A stretch of 64,000 nt of DNA from Larix kaempferi (lineage: Eukaryota; Streptophyta; Pinopsida; Pinales; Pinaceae), in NCBI GenBank assembly GCA_027924585.1, contig BSBM01000361.1, positions 63,083,501 through 63,147,500 on the forward strand, written 5' to 3'. The notes beneath the pieces are model-generated. The model made no database searches. It had not been told where the DNA came from and saw nothing but the letters and a program-made list of their open reading frames with translations. Below, piece by piece: positions 1 through 9,819 of the stretch. The translations under genes and the position numbers were made by a program. How positions within the stretch are numbered: position 1 is the first letter of the stretch; every line of letters begins with the position of its first letter.

Positions 1-7
1 GTTTAAA

Positions 8-369
8 GAAAATGATTATATATACGAGATGTTCAAATCTTCATGTTCTTAAATTTATTAAATATTTCTCTGAAGCTTTTACATTTTCTGGAAAAGGTAT
101 TATATCCTTGAAAACAGAGTAACTTGAAAAGTATAAAAACTCAATATTTTCATTTAAACTTTTTATCAAATCTAAAATAAATTTTGTGAAAATGATTATA
201 TATACGAGATGTTCAAATCTTCATGTTCTTAAATTTATTAAATATTTCTCTGAAGCTTTTTACATTTTCTGGAAAAGGTATTATATCCTTGAAAACAGAA
301 ACTTAAAAAGTATAAAAACCCAATTTTTCATTTAAACTTTTTATCAAATCTAAAATAAATTTTGTGAAA
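8..369. repeat. Tandem duplication, period 180 bp
   Basis: Two head-to-tail copies start at 8 and 188 with the same opening GAAAATGATTATATATACGA and differ by only a few bases and small indels. The unit is AT-rich and has no coding potential. It is followed at once by two further independent duplications, so the first 615 bases are a run of young local duplications. Confidence 0.9.
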
Positions 370-376
370 AATTATA

Positions 377-500
377 ATTCCACGAATTAATTAGCTTTGA
401 GCATAACTTTGCCCGGGGACCATTTTAATATTATCCCTATTCCACGAATTGATTAACTTTGAGCATAACTTTGCCGGGGACCATTTTAATATTATCCCTT
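377..500. repeat. Tandem duplication, period 62 bp
   Basis: The segment opening ATTCCACGAATT occurs at 377 and 439. Each copy carries the words TTTGAGCATAACTTTGCC and GGGGACCATTTTAATATTAT. It is non-coding. Confidence 0.9.
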
Positions 501-510
501 CTAGATTATT

Positions 511-615
511 GAAAAAAAAGGCTTTTTGAATGTATAAGAAAATACAAAGATGATGGAAAATGGAAAAAAAAGGCTTTTTGAATGTATAAGAAAAATACAA
601 AGATGATGGAAAATG
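511..615. repeat. Tandem duplication, period 52 bp
   Basis: A unit of an A-run followed by GGCTTTTTGAATGTATAAG and GATGATGGAAAATG is present at 511 and 563. The copies are nearly identical, which suggests a recent slip or unequal exchange. Confidence 0.9.
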
Positions 616-744
616 AGATGTAGTGGTTTTATTTTTATAAATATATTAAAACGAGGTAAAAAGAAGATAACTTTATCATAAACTTTTATAATAGAATCAC
701 ATGTCAAGTGTGCATTCATGTAGTCACATGTTGACATTCAAATT

Positions 745-1312
745 CGTAAAAGGTTTGGATTTTGGAAATAGTATTTCGTCAAACGAGTACTAATGTCACC
801 CAACTTCGTTTCAAACAGTTATTGACAAACACCCACAATGCTACACCAACCTTGGAACAATGGAGCCTCCTCTCATTTCTAGGACTAATAGATTCTTGTC
901 AACAGAGGAGCGTTCAAGATTTGACACATCAATCCATCTCTTTGCAACAAACAATCTTGCAAACAATCCTAACAAATATTTGTCTTAACAAGTATTCATT
1001 ACTCCTCCAAATTCGTCCCCTGTCATCAATCTCACAATAAAATGCTCAGTGTCACAATTTGTCGCAGATTTCACCAATGGTTTAGATGCAAAGCAAGATG
1101 ATGCTCATCAACTAGAAAAACAAGTATTGCTATTTGTAGGGAAGTGAGTGATATTATCCTGCAATTTATGGGTCCAATCATGATTAGTAAATGGTGCACT
1201 CGAAGTGGTCATGCAAATTGTATACACACCTATATCTAGCCCTGCTATGTTACTAGCCTATGTTGTCATAGCATTTGTTAATTACATTGGGCCTCCATAT
1301 CTCTCACTTTGA
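745..1312 (+). pseudogene. PIF1-like helicase relic (Helitron- or host-type)
   Basis: The plus strand reads as the C-terminal half of a PIF1-family DNA helicase in several frames. First comes VFRQ, then RFKQLL..TLEQWSLLS (762-880), matching the family pattern V.RQ...FR..LL....T..DW..L. After a frameshift near 880 follows FLSTEERSRFDTSIHLFAT, matching the ...F..A..LF.T segment. After an in-frame stop come CNLWVQS, LVNGAL, VVMQIVY and FVNYIGP (1160-1300), matching the nearly invariant R/CNLW...GLVNG.LG...I......LP...V.F..Y.GP block. At least one frameshift and three stops make it dead. PIF1-type helicases unwind DNA, and the same domain forms the C-terminus of Helitron Rep/helicase proteins. 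No Rep domain or Helitron terminus was seen, so a host PIF1 copy cannot be excluded. Confidence 0.75.
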
Positions 1313-1503
1313 AAATAGGAAGAAGAGGCATGCCTCCGTTCTCTATCCCTTTCACACTTAAAATTGCAACCCTCAATCATTGCACTCCCTCTACCAAATG
1401 AAAATATCAATGTTTATTGCAAATATAATTAGACTTAAACTTGATCACTACCTAGCCCTTTATTGTTTTACTAACATAAGTGTACTTTCTCGTATGACAA
1501 ATT

Positions 1504-1710
1504 AATGTACATTTAATTTTACTTGCCATCGATTACATGGGTTTCTATTTATTGCTTACCTTTCAATTTCATCGACTTCAATGCCTACTATAGATTTGTT
1601 ATGCTTGCTTTCAACACATAAAATTATATTATCTGCATATGCACAACTTTCTTTCTCTTGCAACATATCGAAGTTCTCTTCGACGTTTCATTTTCCCCCC
1701 TTCAAGGTAT
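1504..1710 (+). repeat. Dispersed repeat R1, copy 1
   Basis: This ~210-bp segment opens TAATGTACATTTAATTTTAC, runs through ATCGATTACATGGGTTTC, TTGCTTTCAACA and TTGCAACATATCGAAGTTC, and ends in a CATTTTCCCCCC tract. It recurs at 4845-5066 and partly at 3090-3205 in the same orientation. It may be a piece of a transposable-element end; no coding was seen. Confidence 0.75.
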
Positions 1711-3089
1711 TGAAGTTTGACTAGAATACAAATCCCTTCCATTCCTCTAGGGTTTTCTCAGATATCCATATTGCTATTCATTGGTGTTGGTAGCACATCA
1801 GCTTATTCTCAAAGCAACTGTTTAACCCACAGGGATCTCAAAAACCTGGTGCGTGCATGCGTAAAGCCTAGAGAATTCTACACGAACTTCAGTTCGAACC
1901 ATGAAATTTGTACGTGGAATGGAAGGCGTAATTGTGAATTTGAGGGGAACCCTTATCAGCCATTGGGCATTGATGAAGCCATATGCTTTTGAAGATGAAG
2001 CCATATGGAATCCAATGAGTCGTCTTCTCTGTGGCAAGGAAAGTGTGTTTGAATGGTTCAACAATTTTGAGTAGGTAATTCTTTAACTGTTTATTGTCAA
2101 CTTATGCATTTTCAAATACTATAAATAAATATTGGTAACTACAAAGTCTGCAACCACAATATAAAGGACAAACAATTTTCCAAAATCAACGCAATAATGC
2201 GATTGTTGGCTGCATTGACCTCGATAGGAATATGACCATGAAGCCCATTGCAGCGTTTCCAACAACTATCGTTTCTCAGTGCATCCTCAGCGGTTCAAAT
2301 TTTTACTACAAATTCATATCCTCCAACCAGAAAATGTTATGCATTGAATAAGAGGAAATGCAAAGAAAACGTACAATGTAACCTAAACCAATGTTGAGAC
2401 AAGCTCTTAGTAGGAAGTAGAATGCAGAAAGCGATCAGGCATGCAACCAGATCATTGATTGGAAAACATTAGCAGATAGCCTTGTTGCTGTCTTACTCTT
2501 GACAATTTAATGTTTATTCCCTACTTTTCCATTACAACACTACTCATATGAAACATGCATTTATTGCTTTACATTTACTGGTGGCCAGGTTGTAGTGGGC
2601 CTAGCCATGAAGAAGTGTGCTTTCAGCCTCGTTAGAATTGTCTTCATATTAAAGAGGAAATATTGAGTCCAAATTGCTTCACTTTGTTGATGGGAGAAAT
2701 TATGTGTTCTTGTAATCAAAGTCAACGGGTGATGTTACTTTAATTATACCCATGGGCCATTCCATCTTTAGTGCTTTAGCTCGCTGAATACCTTGCACTT
2801 CAAAAATTGATAATTTGGATTGCCTTGTAACCCTAAATAGTGCTTCTTCAAGAATGCCTTAATCTTTTAATTCATCTATGATGTCCTTATCCTTTTATTT
2901 TTTGCAATGTTCAAGTGTATATATATATGTGAGACATACCGATATGTATGTTCAAGTGTATATGTATGAAGGAGGTCCATGTTTTTCCAAAGCCAGATAA
3001 TGTATTGGCCTTAGTAATCAATTCACTATATATAATGTATTGTCCAGATAATGTATTGGCCTACAACCGAAGGATAACACTCCCTTTCC

Positions 3090-3205
3090 TACTTCCACAA
3101 ATACATTCATTAGAGTTGTTTTCAACATCTACATACACACAACTTTCTCTCATTTTGCAACATATCGAAGCTCTATTCGGCATTTCATTTCCCCCGCTTT
3201 GGGGG
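3090..3205 (+). repeat. Dispersed repeat R1, partial copy 2
   Basis: This shares the 3' half of R1: TTTCAACATCTACATACACA, TTGCAACATATCGAAGCTC, then CATTTCATTTCCCCCGCTTT and GGGGGTAGGCTA. The 5' half is absent. Confidence 0.7.
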
Positions 3206-4299
3206 TAGGCTAACCTGAGATAGCAGACAAAAATTCATTTACAGGAGGGAAGAGAGTATTTGAAGAGGCCAACCTGAGAGAGTACTTGAAGAGGGCAACC
3301 TGAAAGCAGCGTCTCCACTTGAATTTCCTGCAGGATTGGCCAAAAATCCCAATAAATATACACGTATAACCAACCTTCGTCGTGTCGCGTTGCCTTTCAT
3401 TGAATGTTGGATTGGCTTTCATTGAATGCTAAAGGATGGCATTAATCAACCAACTGACCTGAGCGATGTTGCGTCCCAACCTCACCTGGTGTCTAATTGG
3501 TGGTGGATTCCAATTGACAGAAAGCTTGCGTGTCAGGCTCAGCTGGTCCGATTGCCATAATGAGTCTCAGCAGCCTGTCAGTAACAAGATGCAAATCTAA
3601 CAATATACATATCAAACTAATGAAACGAACTGGGCTTCATCCCAAAGTAAGCAATGATTGAAACAATTTGGATTCAGAACCAGCCTGTGGGCAGTAAAAT
3701 GGGGTGAAATTCAAAAATTAAGCCCCAGGACGCCATTCGAGTCCAACATTGCACAATCCAATGCTCTCTTTAGGATAGGGGATTCTATACACTTGGATGA
3801 TGTTAAAGACTGGAGCATTTATGTGCATGCAACATAACACTGCGAATGTTGAGCACCCATGCCAACAAAAGCTTCATTTGGTCCTTTGAAAATAATGGGA
3901 ACATAAATTTTACCTACAGACAGACATATAATATGTTAATTATTTAAGAATTGTGATTAATGTATGGGTAATCTATTCCAAAAGAGTGCTTGTAAAAGCG
4001 TGCTTTACTTAGGGTCCTCTTAAACTGGCTAATAAGTTAAATTTTAGGATCATTTGGATAAGTGATTGACACGATTATGTGTAATCAATAATGGATAATG
4101 GTAAAGAAAACCATTTTGAACTTTATCTAATTGATTAGGTAATAAGGCAAGCTATGAAAGCTTTTTTTTAAAGCAATTCTTTGAAGCAAACCTTAGTGAC
4201 TCTCAATTCTATGTTTCATGAGTGTGCTTTTTGAATATGAGAGAAAGCTTCATTTTTCATGAGTACGCTATTTGCTTCTGTTTTGTAATTTGACAAAAT

Positions 4300-4860
4300 A
4301 GCCGCTCCACTACTCCCACACCGAACAATGTAATCTGAGACATCCATAGAGATCAAAATTCGTCAGCCATTTGCAATATTCAACACCTTCCAACTCTTCT
4401 AACCCACAACACCCACGAATCAGTAATAGTTGAAGCTTTGTTGCCTGCTCCAACCCCCGTATGCTCTTCAGCTTCACGCATATGTTTTCCCGCAACCTCT
4501 CCAAAGATTGCAATGTTTCCATACTTGCAGCACTTCCAACTCAGAGCACCCAGTAACATCCAAGTATTTAATATTTTTCTCCTACTCCACCCCTGTATGC
4601 TCTTTAGCTTCACGCAATCCCCTACGCACAACTGATTCAAAGATTGCAATGTTTCCATACTTGCCAGCGCTTCCAACTCAAAGCACCCAACAACATTCAA
4701 GTATTTAAGCTTTGTCACCTGCTCCAACCCCGTATGCTCTTCAGCTTCACGCATCCCTCTGCCCACAACTCCTCCAAAGATTGTAATGTTTCCATACTTG
4801 GCCACGCTTCCAACTCAGAGCACCCACTAACATTCGAGTATTTAATGTACATTTCATTTT
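4300..4860 (-). pseudogene. Leucine-rich repeat relic of a TNL-type resistance gene
   Basis: On the minus strand a ~46-residue unit repeats about four times with a DNA period of ~136-137 bp (visible at 4511, 4647 and 4784). Conceptual segments include GLEQVTKLKYLNVVGCFELE, SMETLQSLNQLCVGDCVKLK and SIQG. This is the L..L.V..C..L..L..ME.L.SL..L....C.KLKSI pattern of LRRs in conifer TIR-NBS-LRR immune receptors. An intact unit would need 138 nt; losses of 1-2 nt per unit throw successive repeats out of frame, so no continuous reading frame exists. No TIR or NB-ARC segment is present nearby. In intact proteins this region recognises pathogen effectors; here it is only a fragment. Confidence 0.75.
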
Positions 4861-5066
4861 ACTTGCCATCGATTACATGGGTTTCTATTTATTGCTTATT
4901 ATTACTTGCAACTAAGTCTTCCTTTTCACCAACTACTATACCTACCATAGATTCGCTAAACTTGCTTTCAACAGATAAAATTATGTTATCTACATACACA
5001 ACTTTATCTCGTCTTGCAACATATTGAAGTTCATTTTGGTGTTTCATTTCCCCCGATTTGGGGGTA
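4845..5066 (+). repeat. Dispersed repeat R1, copy 3
   Basis: This is nearly the full R1 unit, opening TAATGTACATTTCATTTTAC and ending in CATTTCCCCCGATTTGGGGG. It abuts the LRR relic on one side and the gypsy relic on the other, so R1 may mark a breakpoint. Confidence 0.75.
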
Positions 5067-5215
5067 TGCTAGTATGAAATACCTAAAGAAATAACCTCTA
5101 CCATCTTATATCTTCAAGGATCTAATTTGGATCATTCTTGCACCGTGGGGAGCAACAATGACTATTAAAGAAGAGCTATGTAGTTTTATGATGGACCTAG
5201 TATTGCAAGAGGTTC

Positions 5216-5690
5216 CTATGACTTGCTAGTATGTCCTACAAGAAGACGGATAATGGTTTGGTCGTAATGGTTTGGTATACGACAATAGACCATGTTGTCA
5301 ACATAAGTGATTTTTTGTTTATGATTCACTAGTTTATGACAATGTGTACTTGCAATCAAAGAAACACCTTTCCACAAGTTAGATTTCCCAAACAACATGT
5401 CATAGATCTCCAATGTGAGACATCGGAGGTAACCTCCTCCTTCCAAGGGTAACAAGTGTATTGGAATGTACACTAGATAGTGATGTGAATCTCCTTCCTT
5501 GACAAGAGCCATCCAATGTTGCAAGGTTGTGGGTTTTGTTGGGTCAAAAGGTTTAGTAGTTGTACAATAGCCATGTAAACCAGGTTTCTTTTACTTTGTT
5601 GTCCACAATGAAGCAGAGGTTGTCCATGTACCCACCATTGACGGTGGAATAGATGCTCTCGCTCTTCCTCTAGCTTAGTTGTCACAAATG
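5216..5690 (-). pseudogene. Ty3/gypsy aspartic protease relic
   Basis: Minus-strand frames read HCGQQSKRNLVYMA (a decayed D-N-G-x-Q-x-N-L-V-S/Y protease motif), LLNLLTQQNPQPCNIGWL, then YLRCLTLEIYDMLFGKSNLW and GVSLIASTHCHKLVNH. This matches the retroviral-type protease plus linker of plant gypsy polyproteins, where the protease processes Gag-Pol in virus-like particles. It is broken by a frameshift near 5500 and by loss of the catalytic Asp. It continues from the gag relic at higher coordinates. The same domain, from a related element, lies on the plus strand at 14533-14900. Confidence 0.7.
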
Positions 5691-6418
5691 AGGGAGCTAA
5701 GTTTGTGAGTTACACGACATACTTGTCTCTTTCTTCTTACCTTGTTAGCATTTACTCATGCTGTCGTCTTTGTGGTTGCAAAAGAAGTGTCAAATTGTGT
5801 AGTGTTCTTTAGAATCCAATGAGTTTGTTTCTTCTTCACCATTTATTCATTCTTTGTAGCACTATGCTTCTAATTTTGTTGCTTACCAAAGGAGTTGGGG
5901 TGGTACTTGACTTGTGCTTTTGCTGAATTCTTTATATGAATGCATGTGTATTTGCAAGTGTTTAAATGATTAATAATTCGAACATCTAATCAATGTACTA
6001 GTGTAATCCATTTTGGTACTTGAAAACATGTTATGCCTCCTCATCCATGATGCTATTACAGTGTTGAACTCATCCATCTAATCATTGATTGATTGATCAT
6101 GGCACTAGCATAGTTGTTTCCACCTCATCCACTAATCTCCTTGAGTCATAGAGGGTATTATTTCTCTTGCATATCTTTTATGAAGTCACCCCACCTAGTA
6201 ATGGACTCACTACGCTCCTCACACTGTTATTATGGGCTTCTCACCATGCTTTAGAAATGAGTGGCATTTCCAGGGTTGTGAGATTGATCTTCACAATGTT
6301 GTTAAGATGTTTAGCATCAAAATATACCTTTAAGGGACTGAACCACTCTTCAAGTGCTTTTCCATCGATCTTCCCTTTCACTGCTAATTGCACCAAATCT
6401 CGGTGCTCTACAACCTAG
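5691..6418 (-). pseudogene. Ty3/gypsy gag relic
   Basis: Read on the minus strand from 6418 downward, the frame gives EHRDLVQLAVKGKIDGKALE, EWF...VYFDAKHLNN, KINLTTLEMPLISKAW and EAHNNSVRSVVSPLLGGVTS. This fits the capsid-type gag pattern in which L..W...L..YF is followed by ...K...A...L...A..WW......, with one Trp codon of the WW pair now a stop. Further down are scattered gag-like words and a possible zinc-knuckle residue cluster near 5780. Gag assembles the particle. Several stops and frameshifts make it dead. It sits between the leader/PBS (7187-7197) and the protease, the normal gypsy order. Confidence 0.6.
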
Positions 6419-6601
6419 TATGGGGGAGATGTTGTAACGTTTGTTCCTAATAAAATAATTAAAAAAATTCATGTCGGCTCATAAAATAAAAAAAATTATG
6501 GAAAGTATTTTAAAAAAATCCATGTTGGCTCATAAAATAAAATATTATGAAAAGTAATTAAAAAATCGATGTTTGTTTATAAAATAAAAACTTAAAACTT
6601 A

Positions 6602-6712
6602 AACCCGGATCTATCAATCAAGAGAGATTAAATTTCTTGAGTTTAAATTTAAAAAAAGAAATACACCTCAAGAAATTGGATCCCTCTCAGTGCTTGATAG
6701 ATACGGGTTTAA
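6602..6712. repeat. Foldback sequence, ~45-bp inverted arms
   Basis: The left arm (AAACCCGGATCTATCAA ... AAATTTCTTGAG) and right arm (CTCAAGAAATTGG ... CTTGATAGATACGGGTTT) are imperfect reverse complements around a ~22-base AT-rich loop. A related right arm, with the word GATCCCTCTCAGCGCTTGG, recurs at 38885-38940. It may be a small MITE or the end of a larger element, lying in the leader of the gypsy relic. Confidence 0.65.
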
Positions 6713-7186
6713 GATGGATCTATGCTGGTATTTATGGTCAATCTTGAACTTAAGGGGTTTCTTCTACTAAACATGCTTGATCCTTGAGATGAAGAATCAA
6801 TTGGTGTTTGGGACAACAGTTGTTTGAACAAATCTACATACTAGATCAAGAATTCTTCATGTTGCTTCTAAAGAGTTCCTTCAATCATATTTTGCATAGC
6901 TCTTGCATCCGACTTTGTGGAATTTGTGGAACTATTTTATGACATCTCTAGAATTGAGTGCATACCAAAGTGCTTAGGAGGGACTCCTGGTCATTGATAC
7001 TCTAAGTGTGTCCAATGTGACATTCACTTCTTTCGTGGATTTGTTGTACATGGAAGCAATTTGCATAAAAGATTTCACAAGTCTTAAGAGTGATCCACCA
7101 TGGCACAATGAACTCCTTAGAGGTGGTGAAGAGTCATGTTGTCAAAACTTGTCCAACAATTGAGACATGACAGAGGAACGTACCTA

Positions 7187-7197
7187 CTCTGATACCA
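7187..7197 (-). other. tRNA-iMet primer-binding site of the gypsy relic
   Basis: The plus strand has CTCTGATACCA, so the minus strand reads TGGTATCAGAG, the standard plant LTR-retrotransposon primer-binding site. One base beyond it the minus-strand sequence ends in GGATCA, an acceptable LTR 3' end (CA). This fixes the orientation of the gag/protease relic below it. Confidence 0.7.
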
Positions 7198-7198
7198 A

Positions 7199-7960
7199 TG
7201 ATCCAAACTAGGCGCGTGATTGATCATTGAAAGTGCATTGTCCCTTCATGGTCAGAATAACGACTTGCATCCCATTGTACACAACCACTTAGTAGGTTGC
7301 AATGCTTAATCATGACGATGTTGCAAGCACTTATAAACACATTAGAAGTTTGATCCAAAAATGGACCTCATAAAAAAATTATAAAATAATAAATCTTATA
7401 TATCACATCAAAACCATGTATGCCACATCACATTACCATCTAAACTAAGTTAATTTAAAATTATGAAGTAAAACTTCCAACAATGTAAGGCATGCCCAAA
7501 ACAAACATTAGGATCAAAAGTTATGCGTAAATTATGAAAACAAAAATTCATGTCAAATGATGCATGTAGATATAAATGCATTTTGCACAAAATACATACA
7601 AATATGAAAAAATGTATCACTACAAAGTTTTAGATCTTTTCAAAGACCTTTTTTATGATATAAAGAGCACTCAAATCCAAGTTAAATATCAAAATTTATA
7701 GTAAAGATAGGAAAATATTTAAATTTTCTCTTAAATATGATAGGTTTTGGATTTGATAATTTCTTATTAATAATATATGATAATAATAATAATATAGAAT
7801 ATAACAATCCTAAAAATGAAGAACTATAAATTAAATATTATATATTAACTATATAATACCACAAAATAATAATTATATAATAATAATATAATAAGTTTAT
7901 AATAATGATATATAATATAATATTATTACATAATAATTTACTATTAATAAATTTTCACAG
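7199..7960 (-). mobile_element. Probable 5' LTR remnant / AT-rich stretch
   Basis: By position relative to the primer-binding site this should hold the 5' LTR of the minus-strand gypsy relic. No partner LTR is present in the window, so its far edge cannot be set. From about 7700 the sequence becomes very AT-rich, with ATA/AATAAT runs. No gene is seen. Confidence 0.35.
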
Positions 7961-8150
7961 GGATGTAGCTCGACTGGCAATTTACTTGAAAATGAAATGA
8001 TACATTGTAATAGAGGTCATGAGTTCAAAACACCTCGACTTACCCATGCCCATGTTTGCAAGTTGTGTGGCTATACCTAGGGGTATAATGGTAGCGAACA
8101 GAAATGGACCCACATGAGTATCAACCCATCCCAGTTGCAGATCCCCTAGT

Positions 8151-8182
<32 letters not shown>
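7960..8182 (+). mobile_element. tRNA-derived SINE
   Basis: A box A-like TGTAGCTCGACTGGC (7964-7978) and a box B-like GGTCATGAGTTCAAAAC (8015-8031) lie at the spacing of an internal RNA polymerase III promoter. A ~120-bp body and a (TA)n tail at 8153-8182 follow. It does not fold as a complete tRNA, so a SINE is the best reading. It would be mobilised by a LINE reverse transcriptase. Confidence 0.6.
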
Positions 8183-8184
<2 letters not shown>

Positions 8185-8693
8185 GGAAGAGTACATTATT
8201 ATTAATATCTCATAATAATAAATAAATGATAAAGGTCATACAATAAATAATAAATGTACTAATAATTTAAAATATTCCATATCCAGTTTTTCAAAGATAT
8301 TTATCTATCCTGAGACAATCCCACTACTTGATCATAATTAAGATGAGGTGTGTGCATGGTTAAATATTGTCAAATAGAGACATGACACATAATTATCCTT
8401 GACTTTTATATGTCCAACTCAATGATTATCGTTGACTCTATTTTTTGAAAGTATATTGATTATTGAATTTCTAGCTCAACAAGCAAGTTTTTTTCTTATT
8501 TGGCCCATTTTAGCCCCAAATTTCAGGTAACGAGAAACTCGACCAAGTAAAAGTGATTAGGAATTTGAAAGCGTGCTAAGTGCAAAAATAAACAATCAAC
8601 TTATATGTTTTATGTGACTTAAGTGATTAAGTGTAAGAGCATAACAACCAAGAGAGAAAAAAGAAGTAAATCCATAACAATGCAAGATGGCTC

Positions 8694-8843
8694 AACTGTG
8701 CAATTCTATTTTAGTAATTGAGCGAGATTACAAAAGAGGCAGAGATCAAAGCAATGTAAGGGATCATTAACTGTGCAATTCTATTTTAGTAATTGAGCGA
8801 GATTACAAAAGAGGCAAAGATCAAAGCGATGTAAGGGATCATT
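8694..8843. repeat. Tandem duplication, period 75 bp
   Basis: AACTGTGCAATTCTATTTTA begins copies at 8694 and 8769. Both end in the word GTAAGGGATCATT, and only about two bases differ. Confidence 0.9.
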
Positions 8844-9276
8844 GTCACTCTAGCGATGAAGACAATTGTGCAGAACTTGATCCTATACATACAACTCAAT
8901 ACAACATTGTGTAGGCAATGTGCACGGTAGAAGATAACAAGATACAATGTTGCATGATAGTTGCTTCACAGTGAATAGGTGTGCATATTTATACAACAAT
9001 TATTGTGTAAATATTTCTTCAATTGGATGGTTGCCAAGTCAACCAAGGAGATAACAAATTTTGAGATAAGAGATCCATGGATTGCTATAAGCTTTGGCAT
9101 TGATGTGGTCAACTTTGATTTCTCTAGACTTGTTGACCTCACTGAACTCATCAACTATGACATCCTGCTAATGGTGCCAAGGAATTTGGAGTTGAGTTGA
9201 CATGGTTGAATGCATGCTAATTGGTTGGAGATGCCACACAAATGTCTTTTTGAAGAAGAACTTGTGACGTGCTGAA

Positions 9277-9364
9277 GATTAGGTAGAGGTCACGATTCAA
9301 GAGAACATGAAGAGGAACATGATTAGGTAGAGTTCACGGTTCAAGAGAACATGAAGAGGAACAT
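9277..9364. repeat. Tandem duplication, period 44 bp
   Basis: GATTAGGTAGAG..TCACG.TT CAAGAGAACATGAAGAGGAACAT is present twice, at 9277 and 9321, with two differences. Confidence 0.9.
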
Positions 9365-9377
9365 AGGTTAGTTATTG

Positions 9378-9604
9378 ACTTTGTTTAATGGACATAAACA
9401 TATAGTAACTATCAATAATTCTAAGATAATAACAATAATTATGAAGGGACACGACCTATTATCAATGGTGATTAGTCAATGCATATACAAGTATCCTATC
9501 CCATGGCATTGTAATCATCATATTCTATCATCCAATCATTTATATTTTATATTACTTATCTTATATGGATTTGAACCTATTATTTTTTTTACATTGGCTA
9601 TTTA
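9378..9604 (-). mobile_element. LTR-like direct repeat (proximal to integrase 3' end)
   Basis: This ~225-bp segment shares with 11240-11465 a long series of words in the same order and orientation: GACATAAA.ATATA, AATAATTCTAA, TCAATGCATATA.AAGTAT, GCATTGTAATCATCATATT and CAATCATTTATATTTTATATTAC. The two copies bracket a minus-strand gypsy integrase, so they are best read as degraded LTR parts of one element with most of its interior deleted. Identity by eye is roughly 75-80%. Exact LTR ends were not found. Confidence 0.55.
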
Positions 9605-9819
9605 ATAACAATTTTTGTAAAGACCTTAATGTGATAGTGGAAATCGGTTTGTGAATGCTCATTGAACAAATGTGAGGGTGTATAAATATGCTTGTAGAGG
9701 CCCCGTTGTGCCTTTTCATTTGAAAGGGTATGCTTATTTATTTATTTATTATTATTATTATTCATCTTTATTATATTTGTTTTGATATTATTTTGTAATC
9801 CCCTTTACATAGGTTTATG

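Larger units (their letters stand above)
1313..4290. other. Non-coding stretch with dispersed repeats
   Basis: Apart from two copies of the dispersed repeat listed separately (1504-1710 and 3090-3205), I see no supported gene here. A 91-codon plus-strand frame at 1717-1992 begins with a hydrophobic stretch followed by a Cys-containing segment. It lacks an ATG start and matches nothing I know, so I do not call it. At 2993-3062 the word CCAGATAATGTATTGGCC occurs twice, about 51 bp apart. The rest is ordinary AT-rich sequence. Confidence 0.6.
8183..9376. other. Non-coding stretch
   Basis: No gene recognised. It contains the two tandem duplications listed separately (8694-8843 and 9277-9364). 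Confidence 0.6.

Noticed and set aside
762-1040. Independent small gene
   Set aside because: Its residues match one frame of a PIF1 helicase relic that continues in another frame.
1717-1992. 91-codon frame with hydrophobic start, resembling a small secreted protein
   Set aside because: No ATG at the frame start, no neighbour support, no recognised cysteine pattern.
6420-6440. Plus-strand GGGGGAGA followed by TGTTGTAACG, looking like a polypurine tract plus LTR start
   Set aside because: The adjacent gag reads on the minus strand and its PBS is at 7187-7197, so a plus-strand 3' LTR start here is inconsistent. Possible only if another element is inserted.
7960-8040. Functional tRNA gene
   Set aside because: Box A and box B are present, but acceptor and anticodon arms do not pair; a TA tail and longer body fit a SINE. 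The same applies at 57428 and 61262.
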